Source: Bacteroides sp.
GTDB lineage: Bacteria; Bacteroidota; Bacteroidia; Bacteroidales; Muribaculaceae
Reading direction: 5' to 3'
NCBI GenBank assembly: GCA_023666905.1
Contig: JAMPBC010000001.1
Coordinates: forward strand, 517,457-581,456
DNA length: 64,000 nt
Below the pieces are notes generated by a model. The model made no database searches, was not told the origin of the DNA, and saw only the letters and a program-made list of their open reading frames with translations. Within the stretch, counting starts at the first letter, position 1; each line of letters begins with the position of its first letter. Positions 1-9,947 of this stretch are shown one piece after another. The position numbers and the translations under genes are program-made.

Positions 1-58
1 TGCTCAATGGCTGACCGCCTCAGCGTTAACATATATTATGGGACAGGCTCTAAATCCG

Positions 59-1252
59 TCACAACCTCACGCCAATGCCGAGCATAAGATTCTGCGGAGC
101 TTTGAAATCGCCAAGGCGGTAGCCTACGTTCAGATACACGTTTCGCGACACGAACGTTTTAAGCGCCAGCGACTGATAGAATCGTTTCTCACCTTTGGGG
201 CGCAAGAAATCGTAGCCCACTCCTGCATTGACAGAAAATATAGGCATTGTAAGTTCGGCATGGGCTGAAACGCCAACACTTATCTGCTTGCCAAATGGCG
301 GGCGCTTGAATTTGATGCCGCTGCCCGTGGTACCCTCAATCCAGTAAGGATCAAGATCGGCGCTCTCATCCCACTGCAGATCGAGCGATGGTCCCACAGC
401 CACGTAGCGGTTGAGTTTCCGCAAAGGGGAGAACTGCAGGCCCACCACCCCGAATTTTCCGGGACAAACCTGCGGATCTTCTCTTGCGTAGGACACCCGC
501 TTGCGCCATGCACCGTATGCCATAATGTCGTATATCCATCGGCCTCTGTCGGCCTCCTCCTCAAGCCATGAAGGCGCCTCTCCATTATGCGGCTGAGGAT
601 TTATGGCGTAAGCAACCCCAAACGTCGCGCCTATTGAGTTAACACCTCCATTGGGCAGGGACGTGTTTCCATTGGAATAGTGTGTGGCATTGAGACCAAC
701 TGAAAGCGTCCAGCGAGGCGACAATGCATAGTGAAGCTTCACGCCCAAACCAAGTAAGGCGGTGACCGGCGTGCTGACGGCTTCATTATCGTCGGCAGTT
801 TCTTCATCATAATGCTTCCAACCAAAAGCGGCTCCGAAACGCCATTCGTAGCCCAGCAACAGGCGTGGAGAAAAATGGACTATGGGAGCTCCCTGATAAA
901 TATAGGCCGTAGCAGGAGTTCCCAGGATGGAATTAGCGAAAAAGGTGTTCATGCCCAAACCAACGCCTTGATAAGTCCCCGGGAATAGCAACCCCTCTTT
1001 TGACTTGGACGAGAAACTGAAATCGGCTCGCATGTCACCTGAAAAGCTCGTGTTGATTCTCTTCTTCTCATTGTTGTGCCCATCCAAAAAACTGTTTGTG
1101 CCTGGAACCCATGCGGGATTTGTCTCCGCACCAACGCGCCATGAAAGTGAACGGGAAAAACTCGACGGGATGGAATCGTGTGGCTCGGCCAAACATACCG
1201 CGCATGACATTGCCACTGAAAGCAAACAAGCTGTTAAACGTTTCAAATTCAT
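59..1252 (-). CDS. PagL-like outer-membrane lipid A deacylase (acyloxyacyl hydrolase family)
   Basis: Predicted outer-membrane beta-barrel. A signal peptide (residues 1-22, ending VCLA) precedes alternating aromatic/polar strands. Residues 191-196 read HYSNGN, matching the His-x-Ser catalytic motif of PagL 3-O-deacylases, which trim acyl chains from lipid A. At 397 residues it is about twice the length of proteobacterial PagL; residues beyond about 210 look like further barrel strands. Its ATG overlaps the stop of the upstream lipoprotein gene (ATGA, 1249-1252), so the two are probably translationally coupled. The barrel and motif are seen; lipid A activity is inferred from the family. Confidence 0.72.
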   Translation of the reverse strand: MNLKRLTACLLSVAMSCAVCLAEPHDSIPSSFSRSLSWRVGAETNPAWVPGTNSFLDGHNNEKKRINTSFSGDMRADFSFSSKSKEGLLFPGTYQGVGLGMNTFFANSILGTPATAYIYQGAPIVHFSPRLLLGYEWRFGAAFGWKHYDEETADDNEAVSTPVTALLGLGVKLHYALSPRWTLSVGLNATHYSNGNTSLPNGGVNSIGATFGVAYAINPQPHNGEAPSWLEEEADRGRWIYDIMAYGAWRKRVSYAREDPQVCPGKFGVVGLQFSPLRKLNRYVAVGPSLDLQWDESADLDPYWIEGTTGSGIKFKRPPFGKQISVGVSAHAELTMPIFSVNAGVGYDFLRPKGEKRFYQSLALKTFVSRNVYLNVGYRLGDFKAPQNLMLGIGVRL

Positions 1253-2208
1253 GGCTCAAGTAATTTTGTTTCAATCTCATAACTTATCGGCTGCCCCAGT
1301 ATCATTGTGCCGGTAACAATCCAATCAATGTCGGTGTTCGGCATCCTCACAGTGGTAACGTAACCGGTTTTAAGGACGGCGTATGTCATGGTAATCTCCA
1401 CTGTCACTGATGAGTTTGGGGGCACCTCCACGTAAGCTTTTTCCTCAACATCAACCACGCGGGAATTAAACGACGTGGCTCTTCCTATTGTGGCTTCGAG
1501 CTCTTCAGTTTGATATATTGTCCAGTTGCCGTCTTTGAAATACGGCACATTGACAACGCCGCATGCCCTGTTGCTCCAGTCATCATCCTCATCCGGTGTT
1601 AGAATAAGCGCGGATGGGGCTTCTTTGTAAGGATATATAATGGTTTTGATTGTCTGCGCGGAGTTGTTATGGACGGTCTGCCGAATGCTCCTCGATGTTT
1701 CAGTTGTTGTTACATACTCATCAATGAAGTAGTAGAAATCATGAATTTCCAAAGGTTTACCTACGCCAATTTCAATTTCCACAATCCTCATTTCAAATTC
1801 ATAATTGAAATACAATCGTAGATTGACCGGGGAGCTATAAGCATTGTTGAGCGCAATAATCTCAGCCTCATCATCTTTGAGATTCAATTCAACAGCAAAA
1901 AATCTTGAAGTGAACATCACTTTCTCCACCTCATCAATGTTTTTCGGATAATTGATGACTTCGCCATTATGGCCGTAATAAGTGGTTTCCTGCATCCAGT
2001 CAATGCCATAATCATCTCCGAAATCAATGCTTTTCAATCCTTTCTTGTAGAAGTTTATGGTTTTTGAACCATTATTACCCTCCAAACTGATTGTTGTCTC
2101 CATTTCAGGGACAGGCTCCACGAAAATATCGCTGTTGCACGCAGCCATCAGTACGCACCCGAGAATACAAATCGGGAACCGCAGGTTATTTAATGTGTGT
2201 CTTTTCAT
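1249..2208 (-). CDS. Lipoprotein of unknown function
   Basis: The N-terminus carries a lipobox (LMAAC, Cys24), so the protein should be lipidated and anchored in the envelope. The remaining roughly 295 residues are rich in beta-strand-like, acidic and aromatic segments; I recognise no named domain. It sits between another lipoprotein gene and the PagL-like gene, and overlaps both by ATGA, indicating a three-gene operon. A structural or accessory envelope role is possible but not shown. Confidence 0.75.
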   Translation of the reverse strand: MKRHTLNNLRFPICILGCVLMAACNSDIFVEPVPEMETTISLEGNNGSKTINFYKKGLKSIDFGDDYGIDWMQETTYYGHNGEVINYPKNIDEVEKVMFTSRFFAVELNLKDDEAEIIALNNAYSSPVNLRLYFNYEFEMRIVEIEIGVGKPLEIHDFYYFIDEYVTTTETSRSIRQTVHNNSAQTIKTIIYPYKEAPSALILTPDEDDDWSNRACGVVNVPYFKDGNWTIYQTEELEATIGRATSFNSRVVDVEEKAYVEVPPNSSVTVEITMTYAVLKTGYVTTVRMPNTDIDWIVTGTMILGQPISYEIETKLLEP

Positions 2209-3428
2209 TTCGCTTCAAAGTGTAGATAGTAATCTTCAAGGCCATAATCCTCATCAGGAAGTTCGTGCAGAAGGAGAATGCGGGTGGTTTTGTTCTCCCA
2301 GAACTTCACCGCTTCAACCCCCTCGGTTGGCAGGCATTTGAATGACTCAACTCTTCCCAAGGCACTCACTCCTGCGCCAATGATATCAGCCATCAATTTA
2401 ATAAGTGCATCCTGTTTTGCCAACAAAAATTCCTTCTCGGGGACAGCGTTCTTATTCCAAACATTGATGTGGGCATAGCGCGTTCCATTTTTTTCTTGAG
2501 TGTGCCCGGCCTGATACTCGTACCGGGAATCTAACTGACAATAAATTCCGGTATTGCCCGGATTCTGCAGTACTACGCTACCCTCATTCCAATCATAGCA
2601 TAAGAAATCACGCTCATACAGATATGTTGTGAGCGAAGTTGAATAAATCACCTCTCCGTGCCTGTACCCTTTTAGTTGATGCTTTACCTCGCCACTTTTG
2701 AAGAAATGAGTGCTCCACTGCGATGAGAAATGCTCTTCAGCTGAAGTTGCTGTGTTTCGCCGCTCGTAAATACGCACTGTGTTCGGGAACCCATCGGCAC
2801 ACCACACAATGGAGTCATAGGGCTGAGTGAACTCCGGAAATCCAAAAACCTGGTGGCGGCCATAGAAATCAGTGATTCGATAGGTAATGTTATCGAACGG
2901 GGCCGGCGCACCGAAATCATCATTCATGAATGGCATCAACGAACCCTGCACAAGTTTGAACTTGTAGTTATCAGCCAACTCTTCAGCGCCCGGTTCCGGA
3001 ACAAGCTCACCAAACGACCTCTCGACATGTAAAATTGTATTCACTACTTCTTTTCCGTGCATAGCCGAAATTGTGATTTGATCCCATGCCGGCTCCCGTC
3101 CGGAAGCATCTTCGGGGAAATGGCATTTCACCATCCGCCCCTCGACCGTGAAAACACCCCAACCGCAATCGTACGTATTGGAGCCATTAATGCCTATGGG
3201 GTGAAGATTGTCGTAATTATTGCAGATGAGAGTTATATCTCCGCCCTTGTAATTAACTTCAACATGCAGTTTGCAGACGGCATCAAGCACGCAGTCATAT
3301 TTAATATTGTCCGGCGATTGATTGTCAACCGACCAACACATCCGGTCGGACATCTCATCGTTGTCGCCCGAGCACGATGAAAAGCAAAATGCCATCATAG
3401 CAAAAATCGTGACAAACAGTTTATTCAT
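2205..3428 (-). CDS. Lipoprotein of unknown function, first gene of the lipoprotein/PagL-like operon
   Basis: The leader ends in FSSC with Cys19 as the likely lipidated residue, followed by an acidic stretch typical of surface-exposed Bacteroidota lipoproteins. Residues from about 30 to 140 could be an immunoglobulin-like module (BACON-like in feel, not confirmed). The rest has no recognised domain. The gene overlaps the next one by four bases. A TAATTTTG promoter element lies about 45 bases upstream of the ATG. Confidence 0.75.
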   Translation of the reverse strand: MNKLFVTIFAMMAFCFSSCSGDNDEMSDRMCWSVDNQSPDNIKYDCVLDAVCKLHVEVNYKGGDITLICNNYDNLHPIGINGSNTYDCGWGVFTVEGRMVKCHFPEDASGREPAWDQITISAMHGKEVVNTILHVERSFGELVPEPGAEELADNYKFKLVQGSLMPFMNDDFGAPAPFDNITYRITDFYGRHQVFGFPEFTQPYDSIVWCADGFPNTVRIYERRNTATSAEEHFSSQWSTHFFKSGEVKHQLKGYRHGEVIYSTSLTTYLYERDFLCYDWNEGSVVLQNPGNTGIYCQLDSRYEYQAGHTQEKNGTRYAHINVWNKNAVPEKEFLLAKQDALIKLMADIIGAGVSALGRVESFKCLPTEGVEAVKFWENKTTRILLLHELPDEDYGLEDYYLHFEAK

Positions 3429-3473
3429 TGTTTTCTATGTGTAAAATTGTGATATTTTCTTATCTTTAAAATG

Positions 3474-3481
3474 CAAAATTA
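3474..3481 (-). promoter_or_regulatory. Promoter -7 element for the lipoprotein/PagL-like operon
   Basis: On the minus strand this reads TAATTTTG, the Bacteroidota TAnnTTTG element, about 45 bases before the ATG at 3428. A TTG lies about 23 bases further upstream, so the -33 part is weak. Confidence 0.45.
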
Positions 3482-3575
3482 GCGCTAAAATAATCAATAA
3501 CTCTCAACAAATGTTGAAACGCACCATTTTTAACACTATTTTTCCTGCTATTTTTGAGAAAAATTGCAGGAGATC

Positions 3576-3606
3576 TTGTGAGTGAGGCGGGAATTGGCTA
3601 ATTTTG
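3576..3606 (+). promoter_or_regulatory. Promoter upstream of the truncated MBOAT gene
   Basis: TTG at 3576-3578, 20 bases, then TAATTTTG at 3599-3606. This matches the Bacteroidota promoter pattern with ideal spacing and points at the gene starting at 3681, so the broken gene still has its promoter. Confidence 0.6.
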
Positions 3607-3680
3607 TTCTACGGGTAGGATGCTACCACCAAGAAGTTTTTTTGCTGAAAATAATGTCAAGATGCCGCTAATCATGCCAA

Positions 3681-4328
3681 ATGGATTTTATTAATCTCAC
3701 ATTTCCAATATTCCTTTCAATAGTATTCGGTGTATATTGGCTTGCGCTTTCCAGCAGGCTAAAGGCTCAAAATGTGTGGTTGCTTATGGCAAGCTATCTG
3801 TTTTACGGCTGGTGGGATTGGCGATTTCTTTTTCTAATTATTCTCACCTCGGCCTCTACTTATTTATGTGCCATTCAAATGGAGCGTAACCGTGGACGGC
3901 AAGTGTCTGGCTATGGGGCAATAAATCTTGCCATACTCTTCATTTTCAAATATCTCAACTTTTTCGGAGAGAATTTCGCCAGATTGTTTTCCATGTTTGG
4001 ATGTAATTTGGACTGGTTCACACTTGACATTCTTCTTCCCGTTGGAATCAGTTTCTATTCGTTCCAGGCCATTGGCTACACGGTCGACGTGTATCGTGGG
4101 CAAACAGTTCCTTGCCGCGATGTTGTTACATTCTTTACGTTCATTGCCTATTTTCCGCAACTCGTAGCAGGACCTGTTGAGCGTGCCAACCTACTTCTCC
4201 CTCAATTACAAACCAAACGTGAGTGGGATTATTGGCAATCCGTCATATCATCTCCACTATCTTTATACTTTTTTCCGAGCATCAACAAATGCCGATTTCT
4301 TCAAGAACCGGCTCCCATACATCATTGA
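3681..4328 (+). pseudogene. Truncated MBOAT (AlgI/DltB-type) O-acyltransferase
   Basis: The first 190 residues are a clear MBOAT membrane O-acyltransferase N-terminus: several membrane helices, LLPVGISFYSFQAIGYTVDV at about 117-136, and the motif FPQLVAGPVERA near 158-169. Similarity stops after about residue 187 (near base 4243), and the frame ends after an unrelated tail. Family members usually run about 450-500 residues, with the essential histidine in the missing half, so this copy should be inactive. A deletion or frameshift joining it to other sequence is the simplest explanation. A promoter at 3576-3606 is intact. Confidence 0.65.
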
Positions 4329-4740
4329 TGGAAAAGCACACGACAATGCACACAATCGATTATTCGAACCGCAGCCAATAATCTACGAACCGGCGTGCAA
4401 CCGGGAACTCGTGCCTGAGTTTGACCTGATGATCAGCACAAATCCCCGGTGTTATTATTCGATGTTTCCACTCATGGCGTCACCGGATACCGTTTCAATA
4501 TCGCCTATTGTATTGAATCCCGGTAAACTTGAGGCTTTGCGCAGCGTTGCCCATGTTATCAAACGTAGAGGCACCGAATACAAATTGTTCAAGGAGGCCG
4601 ACGTTGGCAGATACTATGCCTTTTATGGCAAAGCATCCGATTGTTTTTTAATCCGGATGAAGAATGGCGACAAATACGTTCTCGGTTGTGAGAATCCCGG
4701 CGCGATGGTTGATTATATCAAATCGACAATGAAGAAATAA
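4246..4740 (+). pseudogene. Remnant or small gene following the truncated MBOAT; C-terminus loosely like a bacterial PH domain
   Basis: An open frame one base out of phase with the MBOAT frame continues from the break to a stop at 4740. It has no ATG before 4429, which would give a 103-residue protein. The last 60 residues (GRYYAFYGKASDCFLIRMK, then NGDKYVLGCEN) have the rhythm of bacterial PH-like domains, where a strand pair ends in 'G.KYVL'. It could be the 3' part of a gene fused to the MBOAT by deletion, or a short independent gene from the ATG at 4429. I cannot assign a function. Confidence 0.4.
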
Positions 4741-4766
4741 GCTCTCTTCACTGTCGGAACCTATTA

Positions 4767-5987
4767 TTAATCCACGTTGTCGAGCGTGTGGCCCATGCGC
4801 TCTTTCTTGGTGCGCATATAACGCAGATTGTAGTCGTTGGGCAGTATTTCTATGGGTACATTCTCCGATACAGAAAGTCCATAACCTTCAAGACCAATAC
4901 GTTTCACGGGATTATTGGTGAGAAGACGCATTTTTTTAACGCCGATTCTGCGCAAAATCTGTGCGCCCACTCCGTAATCACGTTCGTCGGCCTTGTGACC
5001 GAGGTGCAGGTTGGCGTCAACGGTGTCAAGGCCCTCTTCCTGAAGTTTATAGGCTTTGATTTTATCCATCAGACCAATGCCTCTTCCCTCTTGATTGAGA
5101 TAGAGCACAACGCCCCTACCCTCCTTTTCTATCATTTGCATGGCACGGTGAAGCTGCTCACCGCAATCGCAACGCTTTGATCCGAAAATATCGCCTGTTG
5201 CACACGATGAATGAACTCGTACCAACACAGGTTCGTCAGTGGTTACATCACCTTTTATCAGAGCTATGTGTTCCAACCCATTGTTGGTTTGACGGAAGGG
5301 TATCAGGCGGAAGTGTCCATAAGCCGTGGGCATGTCCACCTCTTCACCCTCCTCGACAAGCGACTCGGTGCGCAGTCGGTAGGCAATCAAGTCGCGTATG
5401 GATATGAGTTTCAATCCCCACTCTTCGGCCTTTTTCTTCAGCTGCGGCAGCCTGGCCATGGTGCCGTCGGGATTGAGAATCTCAATCAACGTAGCTGCGG
5501 GCTGAAGACCGGCAAGGCGCGCCAAGTCTATACCTGCTTCGGTGTGTCCGGGACGACGGAGCACGCCTTCATCTTGAGCATACAGCGGGTGCACATGGCC
5601 GGGACGACCAAAGTCGGATGGTTTTACATCAGGATTGGCCAAAGCGCGAATGGTTGCTGCACGGTCGTGAGCCGACACACCGGTGGTGCATCCCGGGAGC
5701 AAGTCAACCGTTATGGTGAATGGGGTTCCCAACATGGAGGTGTTATCTTCCACCTGATGTGTGAGGTTCAACTCACGGCAACGGGAAATGGTGAGCGGTG
5801 CACACAGTTCGCCTCGAGCGTTGGTAATCATGAAATTCACATGCTCGGGGGTCACTTTCTCCGCTGCCATAATGAGGTCGCCTTCATTTTCGCGATCCTC
5901 ATCGTCGACAACAATCACAAACCGGCCTTGACGGAATGACTCAATTGCTTCCTCAATAGTGTCAAGTTTAATGTTGGGAGTTTCCAT
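4767..5987 (-). CDS. ribBA: Bifunctional 3,4-dihydroxy-2-butanone 4-phosphate synthase / GTP cyclohydrolase II
   Basis: Makes both precursors of riboflavin: RibB converts ribulose 5-phosphate to dihydroxybutanone phosphate, and RibA opens GTP. The RibB half shows [10 protein letters not shown] at 28-37 and RPGHTE at 145-150. The RibA half keeps the three zinc cysteines (C262, C273, C275 in [16 protein letters not shown]) and the NQEGRGIGL motif. Its 406 residues match the fused form. It lies 59 bases after the LptF/G-type permease gene and is probably the last gene of the typA-permease-ribBA run. Other riboflavin genes are not in the window. Confidence 0.96.
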   Translation of the reverse strand: METPNIKLDTIEEAIESFRQGRFVIVVDDEDRENEGDLIMAAEKVTPEHVNFMITNARGELCAPLTISRCRELNLTHQVEDNTSMLGTPFTITVDLLPGCTTGVSAHDRAATIRALANPDVKPSDFGRPGHVHPLYAQDEGVLRRPGHTEAGIDLARLAGLQPAATLIEILNPDGTMARLPQLKKKAEEWGLKLISIRDLIAYRLRTESLVEEGEEVDMPTAYGHFRLIPFRQTNNGLEHIALIKGDVTTDEPVLVRVHSSCATGDIFGSKRCDCGEQLHRAMQMIEKEGRGVVLYLNQEGRGIGLMDKIKAYKLQEEGLDTVDANLHLGHKADERDYGVGAQILRRIGVKKMRLLTNNPVKRIGLEGYGLSVSENVPIEILPNDYNLRYMRTKKERMGHTLDNVD

Positions 5988-6046
5988 ATCTATTTGTATT
6001 TCTTTTTGTTCTTTGGAATATTATTCTACCATAACTGTTTGGGTTG

Positions 6047-7984
6047 TCAGTTAGGCTCGTTAAACGAATCGGGGTCGGCTTTACCAAGCAGTTCCTCAAG
6101 TTGTTTAGACACCGATATAATGGTTTGCAGCTCGTGACGGAGACTGTCAAGTTGATAAAGTCCGGCAAAATAAACGGCAAGCCCGACGGGGAAAATTACA
6201 ATTGCCGCCCAGGCAACACGACGATAGTTCGTGGGATGATACAACCACAAACTTCGCAAAATGGGGAAATCCATCAGCTTGTTTATGACCAATTTGGAAC
6301 GGCTATTGGAAATGTAAGCCACCGTGTTCTCCAGCTCAGCTGAAAGTTTTTTCAGTTCAGTGCGTGAGTAACCGTTCAACCAATAATCCGTGTACGATGG
6401 CCGTCGGGGATGCCGAGCCAGATAAGCTTCAGTGTTTTCTTGAAGTTGCGTAAGCATTTCAATTGCGCGGGGTGCCTCACATTCCTCCATAATCAGCTCT
6501 TTCACCTTCAAATGGCGAACCATGTTGGAACCTGTCAGACGTCGGAAAAAGTTCAGGTAAGCATCTTTGTTGAACACAGCCGAGTCTCTCACCGCCTTAT
6601 AGGTGAAGAATATTCCCAACGGCAGAAGCACAGCCGAACTCAGCCACATTCCTTCCCAAACGGCAATACGTCCATCACGGGCCATCTTGTAGCCGGTGTT
6701 GTCAATGATGTAATAGAAAATAAAGAGAATCACCGAAATGACAAGCGGTGTACCTATGCCACCTTTTCGGATAATGGCACCCAACGGGGCGCCAATGAAG
6801 AAGAAAATTATGCACGCAAACGAGAGTGTAAACTTTTTCTGAAGCTCTATGTCGTGACGCCTCACGGTTTTCAGTTCATCCTTAATCACCATGGTGCGGA
6901 ACTGATAGTCCTGCTGCATATTTTTAGCCTTGTTAAGTGCCTGGCTCACATAATTCACTCTGGCTCCGGAATTAGGGCCTTTCATCAGCGAGTCGACATC
7001 GGGAAGTTTGGCAGGATGCACATCCGGAACAGGAATCTGTGTGTAACGTCCGCCCTTGTCGTACTTGTCCTGAACCTGACGGACACCCATGCGGGGAGCC
7101 GTGAGCAAGACATGGCTCTGGTCTTTACCAATGCTGTCAACACGATGACCAACCGAGTCGATAGTAGCCTGCAACTGTGCTATGTTCTTTCCAACATATT
7201 GGTTACGCATCCCCTCCTCATCCATTCGGTTGAAATTGGCATCAAATTGAAGCAGGATTGACTTGTCGTGGAAGGTTTCACGCCGGTAAGGAACATTTTT
7301 CATTGATGTTCCCGCCTCCTTCAAGTTGTCAAATGATTCTCCTTGCCAAAGCTTTAAAAACAGGTGAGACTTATCCTCAGTCATTACCAAACGTCCCGAA
7401 TCGGCAAGTATGATGCCTGCATTGTCAAACCCTCGCGACATGTCGTAAATCATTATCTCGTACAGCGTACCGGTTTCGCGGTTCTTGTGGTCGACAAAGA
7501 AATTATACCCGGGAATCTGGTCGTAGAACACACCTTCGGGAATCTCAAGTTCGGGCGATTTCTGGCGCATGGAGAAAAGCAATGTCCACATCTTGGTCTG
7601 CGCTATGGGTAGCATATTGTTCTGAAAAAAGAACGCGCCTATGGCAATGCCAATCATCAGCACAATCAGAGGACGCATAACTTTAATGAGCGACACCCCC
7701 GATGCTTTCATGGCCGTGAGCTCAAAATGCTCTCCGAGGTTACCAAACGTCATCAACGAGGCCAGCAAAATGGCCAGTGGAAGCGCCATGGGCACCATGG
7801 TCAACGCAGCGTAGAAAAACAGCTCGCCAATCACATCAATGGTGAGCCCCTTGCCCACTAAATCGTCAATGTAACGCCACAGGAACTGCATGAGCACAAT
7901 GAAAAGACAAATGAAAAAGGTCATGCAAAAAAGCGGAACAAAGCTTTTAAGCACAAACCAGTAAAGTCTTTTCACTCCTAACAT
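6047..7984 (-). CDS. LptF/LptG-family permease of the lipopolysaccharide exporter (YjgP/YjgQ)
   Basis: Inner-membrane component of the Lpt system that extracts lipopolysaccharide for transport to the outer membrane. The N-terminal helices, the LASLMTFGNLGEHFELTAMK segment (about 69-88) and a further helix set after a periplasmic domain are typical of YjgP/YjgQ. At 645 residues it is much longer than the roughly 360-residue proteobacterial proteins: a long cytoplasmic segment follows about residue 480, and one more helix pair lies near 575-605. Whether it is LptF or LptG cannot be told from this sequence. It is 36 bases downstream of typA with no obvious promoter in between. Confidence 0.88.
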   Translation of the reverse strand: MLGVKRLYWFVLKSFVPLFCMTFFICLFIVLMQFLWRYIDDLVGKGLTIDVIGELFFYAALTMVPMALPLAILLASLMTFGNLGEHFELTAMKASGVSLIKVMRPLIVLMIGIAIGAFFFQNNMLPIAQTKMWTLLFSMRQKSPELEIPEGVFYDQIPGYNFFVDHKNRETGTLYEIMIYDMSRGFDNAGIILADSGRLVMTEDKSHLFLKLWQGESFDNLKEAGTSMKNVPYRRETFHDKSILLQFDANFNRMDEEGMRNQYVGKNIAQLQATIDSVGHRVDSIGKDQSHVLLTAPRMGVRQVQDKYDKGGRYTQIPVPDVHPAKLPDVDSLMKGPNSGARVNYVSQALNKAKNMQQDYQFRTMVIKDELKTVRRHDIELQKKFTLSFACIIFFFIGAPLGAIIRKGGIGTPLVISVILFIFYYIIDNTGYKMARDGRIAVWEGMWLSSAVLLPLGIFFTYKAVRDSAVFNKDAYLNFFRRLTGSNMVRHLKVKELIMEECEAPRAIEMLTQLQENTEAYLARHPRRPSYTDYWLNGYSRTELKKLSAELENTVAYISNSRSKLVINKLMDFPILRSLWLYHPTNYRRVAWAAIVIFPVGLAVYFAGLYQLDSLRHELQTIISVSKQLEELLGKADPDSFNEPN

Positions 7985-8020
7985 AATGGTTACTTTGCGG
8001 CGTTAGTTTTAATTTTTCAG

Positions 8021-9817
8021 TTAACGGTTGGCACGCTTACGCTCCAACTCATCGAGAATAATCTTGCGTAGACGGATGTGGTGAGGCGTCACCTCAACAT
8101 ATTCATCTTCCTTAATGTACTCCAAAGCCTCCTCAAGGCTGAAAACAACGGGAGGGACAATACGGGCTTTGTCGTCGGCTCCCGAAGCACGCATGTTGGT
8201 AAGCTTCTTTGATTTGGTAACGTTCACCACAATGTCATTGTCCTTGGCATTCTCGCCAACCACCTGACCGGCGTAGACCTCCTCTTGCGGGAAAATGAAG
8301 AAGCGGCCTCGGTCCTGAAGTTTGTCAATGGCGTAGGCGTATGCCGTGCCGGCCTCCAAGGCAATAAGCGAACCGTTGGTGCGGCGTTCAATGGCACCTT
8401 TCCAAGGCTGGAATTCAAGAAAACGGTGAGCCATGATGGCCTCGCCGGCCGATGCTGTGAGGACATTGTTGCGCAAGCCAATTATGCCGCGTGAAGGAAT
8501 ATGAAACTCCATGTGCACACGGTCGTTCTGAACGTTCATGGACACCAAATCGCCCTTGCGGCGTGTGACCATATCAATCATTTTCGATGAATACTCCTCA
8601 GGCACGTTAATGGTCATAAGTTCGACGGGCTCACACTTCACACCGTCAATCTCTTTCACAATAACCTGAGGTTGGCCCACCTGAAGTTCGTAACCTTCGC
8701 GGCGCATGGTCTCTATAAGCACCGACAAGTGAAGCACGCCACGGCCGTAGACCACCCATTTATCCTCATCGACACCTTTCTCCACGCGTAGCGCCAGGTT
8801 TCGGTCAAGTTCACGTGTAAGGCGGTCGCCGATGTGGCGCGAGGTTACATATTTGCCATCTTTGCCAAAAAATGGGCTGTCGTTAATGGTGAACGTCATG
8901 GACATGGTGGGCTCATCAATGGCTATGCGTGGAAGCGGTTCAGGATGCTCCAAATCGGCAATTGTATCGCCAATTTCAAAGCCCTCAATACCAATCAACG
9001 CACAAATGTCGCCACTCTTGACGCTGCTGACCCGCTTGCGGCCCATGCCTTCAAACACATGCAACTCCTTGATGCGCTGCTTAACCACTGAGCCATCCTT
9101 TTTGCACAATGCAATGTCAGCGCCTTCGCGAAGTTCGCCGCGGTGCACGCGACCCACTGCAATACGTCCCACGTAGCTGCTGTAGTCAAGCGAAGTCACA
9201 AGCATCTGTACCGGTCCCTCAAGGGTTTCCGGCTCCGGGATGTATTTGATAATGGCATCGAGAACGGCGGTTATATTATCGGTGGGAGCGTTCCAGTCAA
9301 GGCTCATCCAACCTTGCTTGGCCGAGCCGTAGATGGTGGGGAAATCCAGCTGTTCCTCAGTGGCATCAAGGTTGCACATGAGATCGAAAACCATCTCCTG
9401 CACCTCGTCGGGGCGGCAGTTAGGCTTGTCAACCTTATTAATTACCACAACCGGTTTCAACCCCATTTCAATGGCTTTTTGAAGCACGAAACGAGTCTGG
9501 GGCATAGGTCCCTCGAAAGCATCGACAAGAAGCAGACAGCCGTCGGCCATGTTGAGCACTCGTTCAACCTCGCCACCAAAGTCAGCGTGTCCCGGAGTAT
9601 CGATTATGTTTATCTTGTAATCCTTATAGTTAATTGAAACGTTCTTGGAAAGAATGGTTATGCCTCGTTCACGTTCAAGGTCGTTGTTATCCAAAATCAA
9701 TTCGCCGGCATTTTGATTCTCACGAAAAAGGTTTCCGGCCAGAAGCATCTTGTCAACCAAAGTTGTTTTGCCATGGTCCACATGGGCTATAATGGCTACA
9801 TTTCTAATTTTCTGCAT
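8021..9817 (-). CDS. typA: Ribosome-associated translational GTPase TypA/BipA
   Basis: An elongation-factor-like GTPase that binds the ribosome and helps 50S assembly and stress adaptation. The G1 motif is AHVDHGKTT (11-19), the switch segment is ERERGITI, G3 is [16 protein letters not shown], and G4 is NKVD. EF-G-like domains and the BipA-specific C-terminus ([31 protein letters not shown]) follow. Length 598 is normal. A promoter with TACCTTTG lies just upstream, divergent from tsaD. Confidence 0.96.
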   Translation of the reverse strand: MQKIRNVAIIAHVDHGKTTLVDKMLLAGNLFRENQNAGELILDNNDLERERGITILSKNVSINYKDYKINIIDTPGHADFGGEVERVLNMADGCLLLVDAFEGPMPQTRFVLQKAIEMGLKPVVVINKVDKPNCRPDEVQEMVFDLMCNLDATEEQLDFPTIYGSAKQGWMSLDWNAPTDNITAVLDAIIKYIPEPETLEGPVQMLVTSLDYSSYVGRIAVGRVHRGELREGADIALCKKDGSVVKQRIKELHVFEGMGRKRVSSVKSGDICALIGIEGFEIGDTIADLEHPEPLPRIAIDEPTMSMTFTINDSPFFGKDGKYVTSRHIGDRLTRELDRNLALRVEKGVDEDKWVVYGRGVLHLSVLIETMRREGYELQVGQPQVIVKEIDGVKCEPVELMTINVPEEYSSKMIDMVTRRKGDLVSMNVQNDRVHMEFHIPSRGIIGLRNNVLTASAGEAIMAHRFLEFQPWKGAIERRTNGSLIALEAGTAYAYAIDKLQDRGRFFIFPQEEVYAGQVVGENAKDNDIVVNVTKSKKLTNMRASGADDKARIVPPVVFSLEEALEYIKEDEYVEVTPHHIRLRKIILDELERKRANR

Positions 9818-9840
9818 GCGTTCTAATCTATTTTCGGATG

Positions 9841-9873
9841 CAAAGGTACGCAGAAATCATGGAATAACCGCAA
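9841..9873 (-). promoter_or_regulatory. typA promoter
   Basis: On the minus strand: TTG (9871-9873), 22 bases, TACCTTTG (9841-9848), ending 23 bases before the typA ATG. It fits the Bacteroidota pattern with slightly long spacing. Confidence 0.6.
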
Positions 9874-9916
9874 CTAACGAAAGGAAAACAAGCATGGCGG
9901 TGTGACGAATATTCAC

Positions 9917-9924
9917 TAATTTTG
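9917..9924 (+). promoter_or_regulatory. tsaD promoter -7 element
   Basis: TAATTTTG 23 bases before the tsaD ATG. No good -33 element is visible. Divergent from the typA promoter. Confidence 0.5.
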
Positions 9925-9947
9925 TAGCACTAAAAACAAACCTCACC

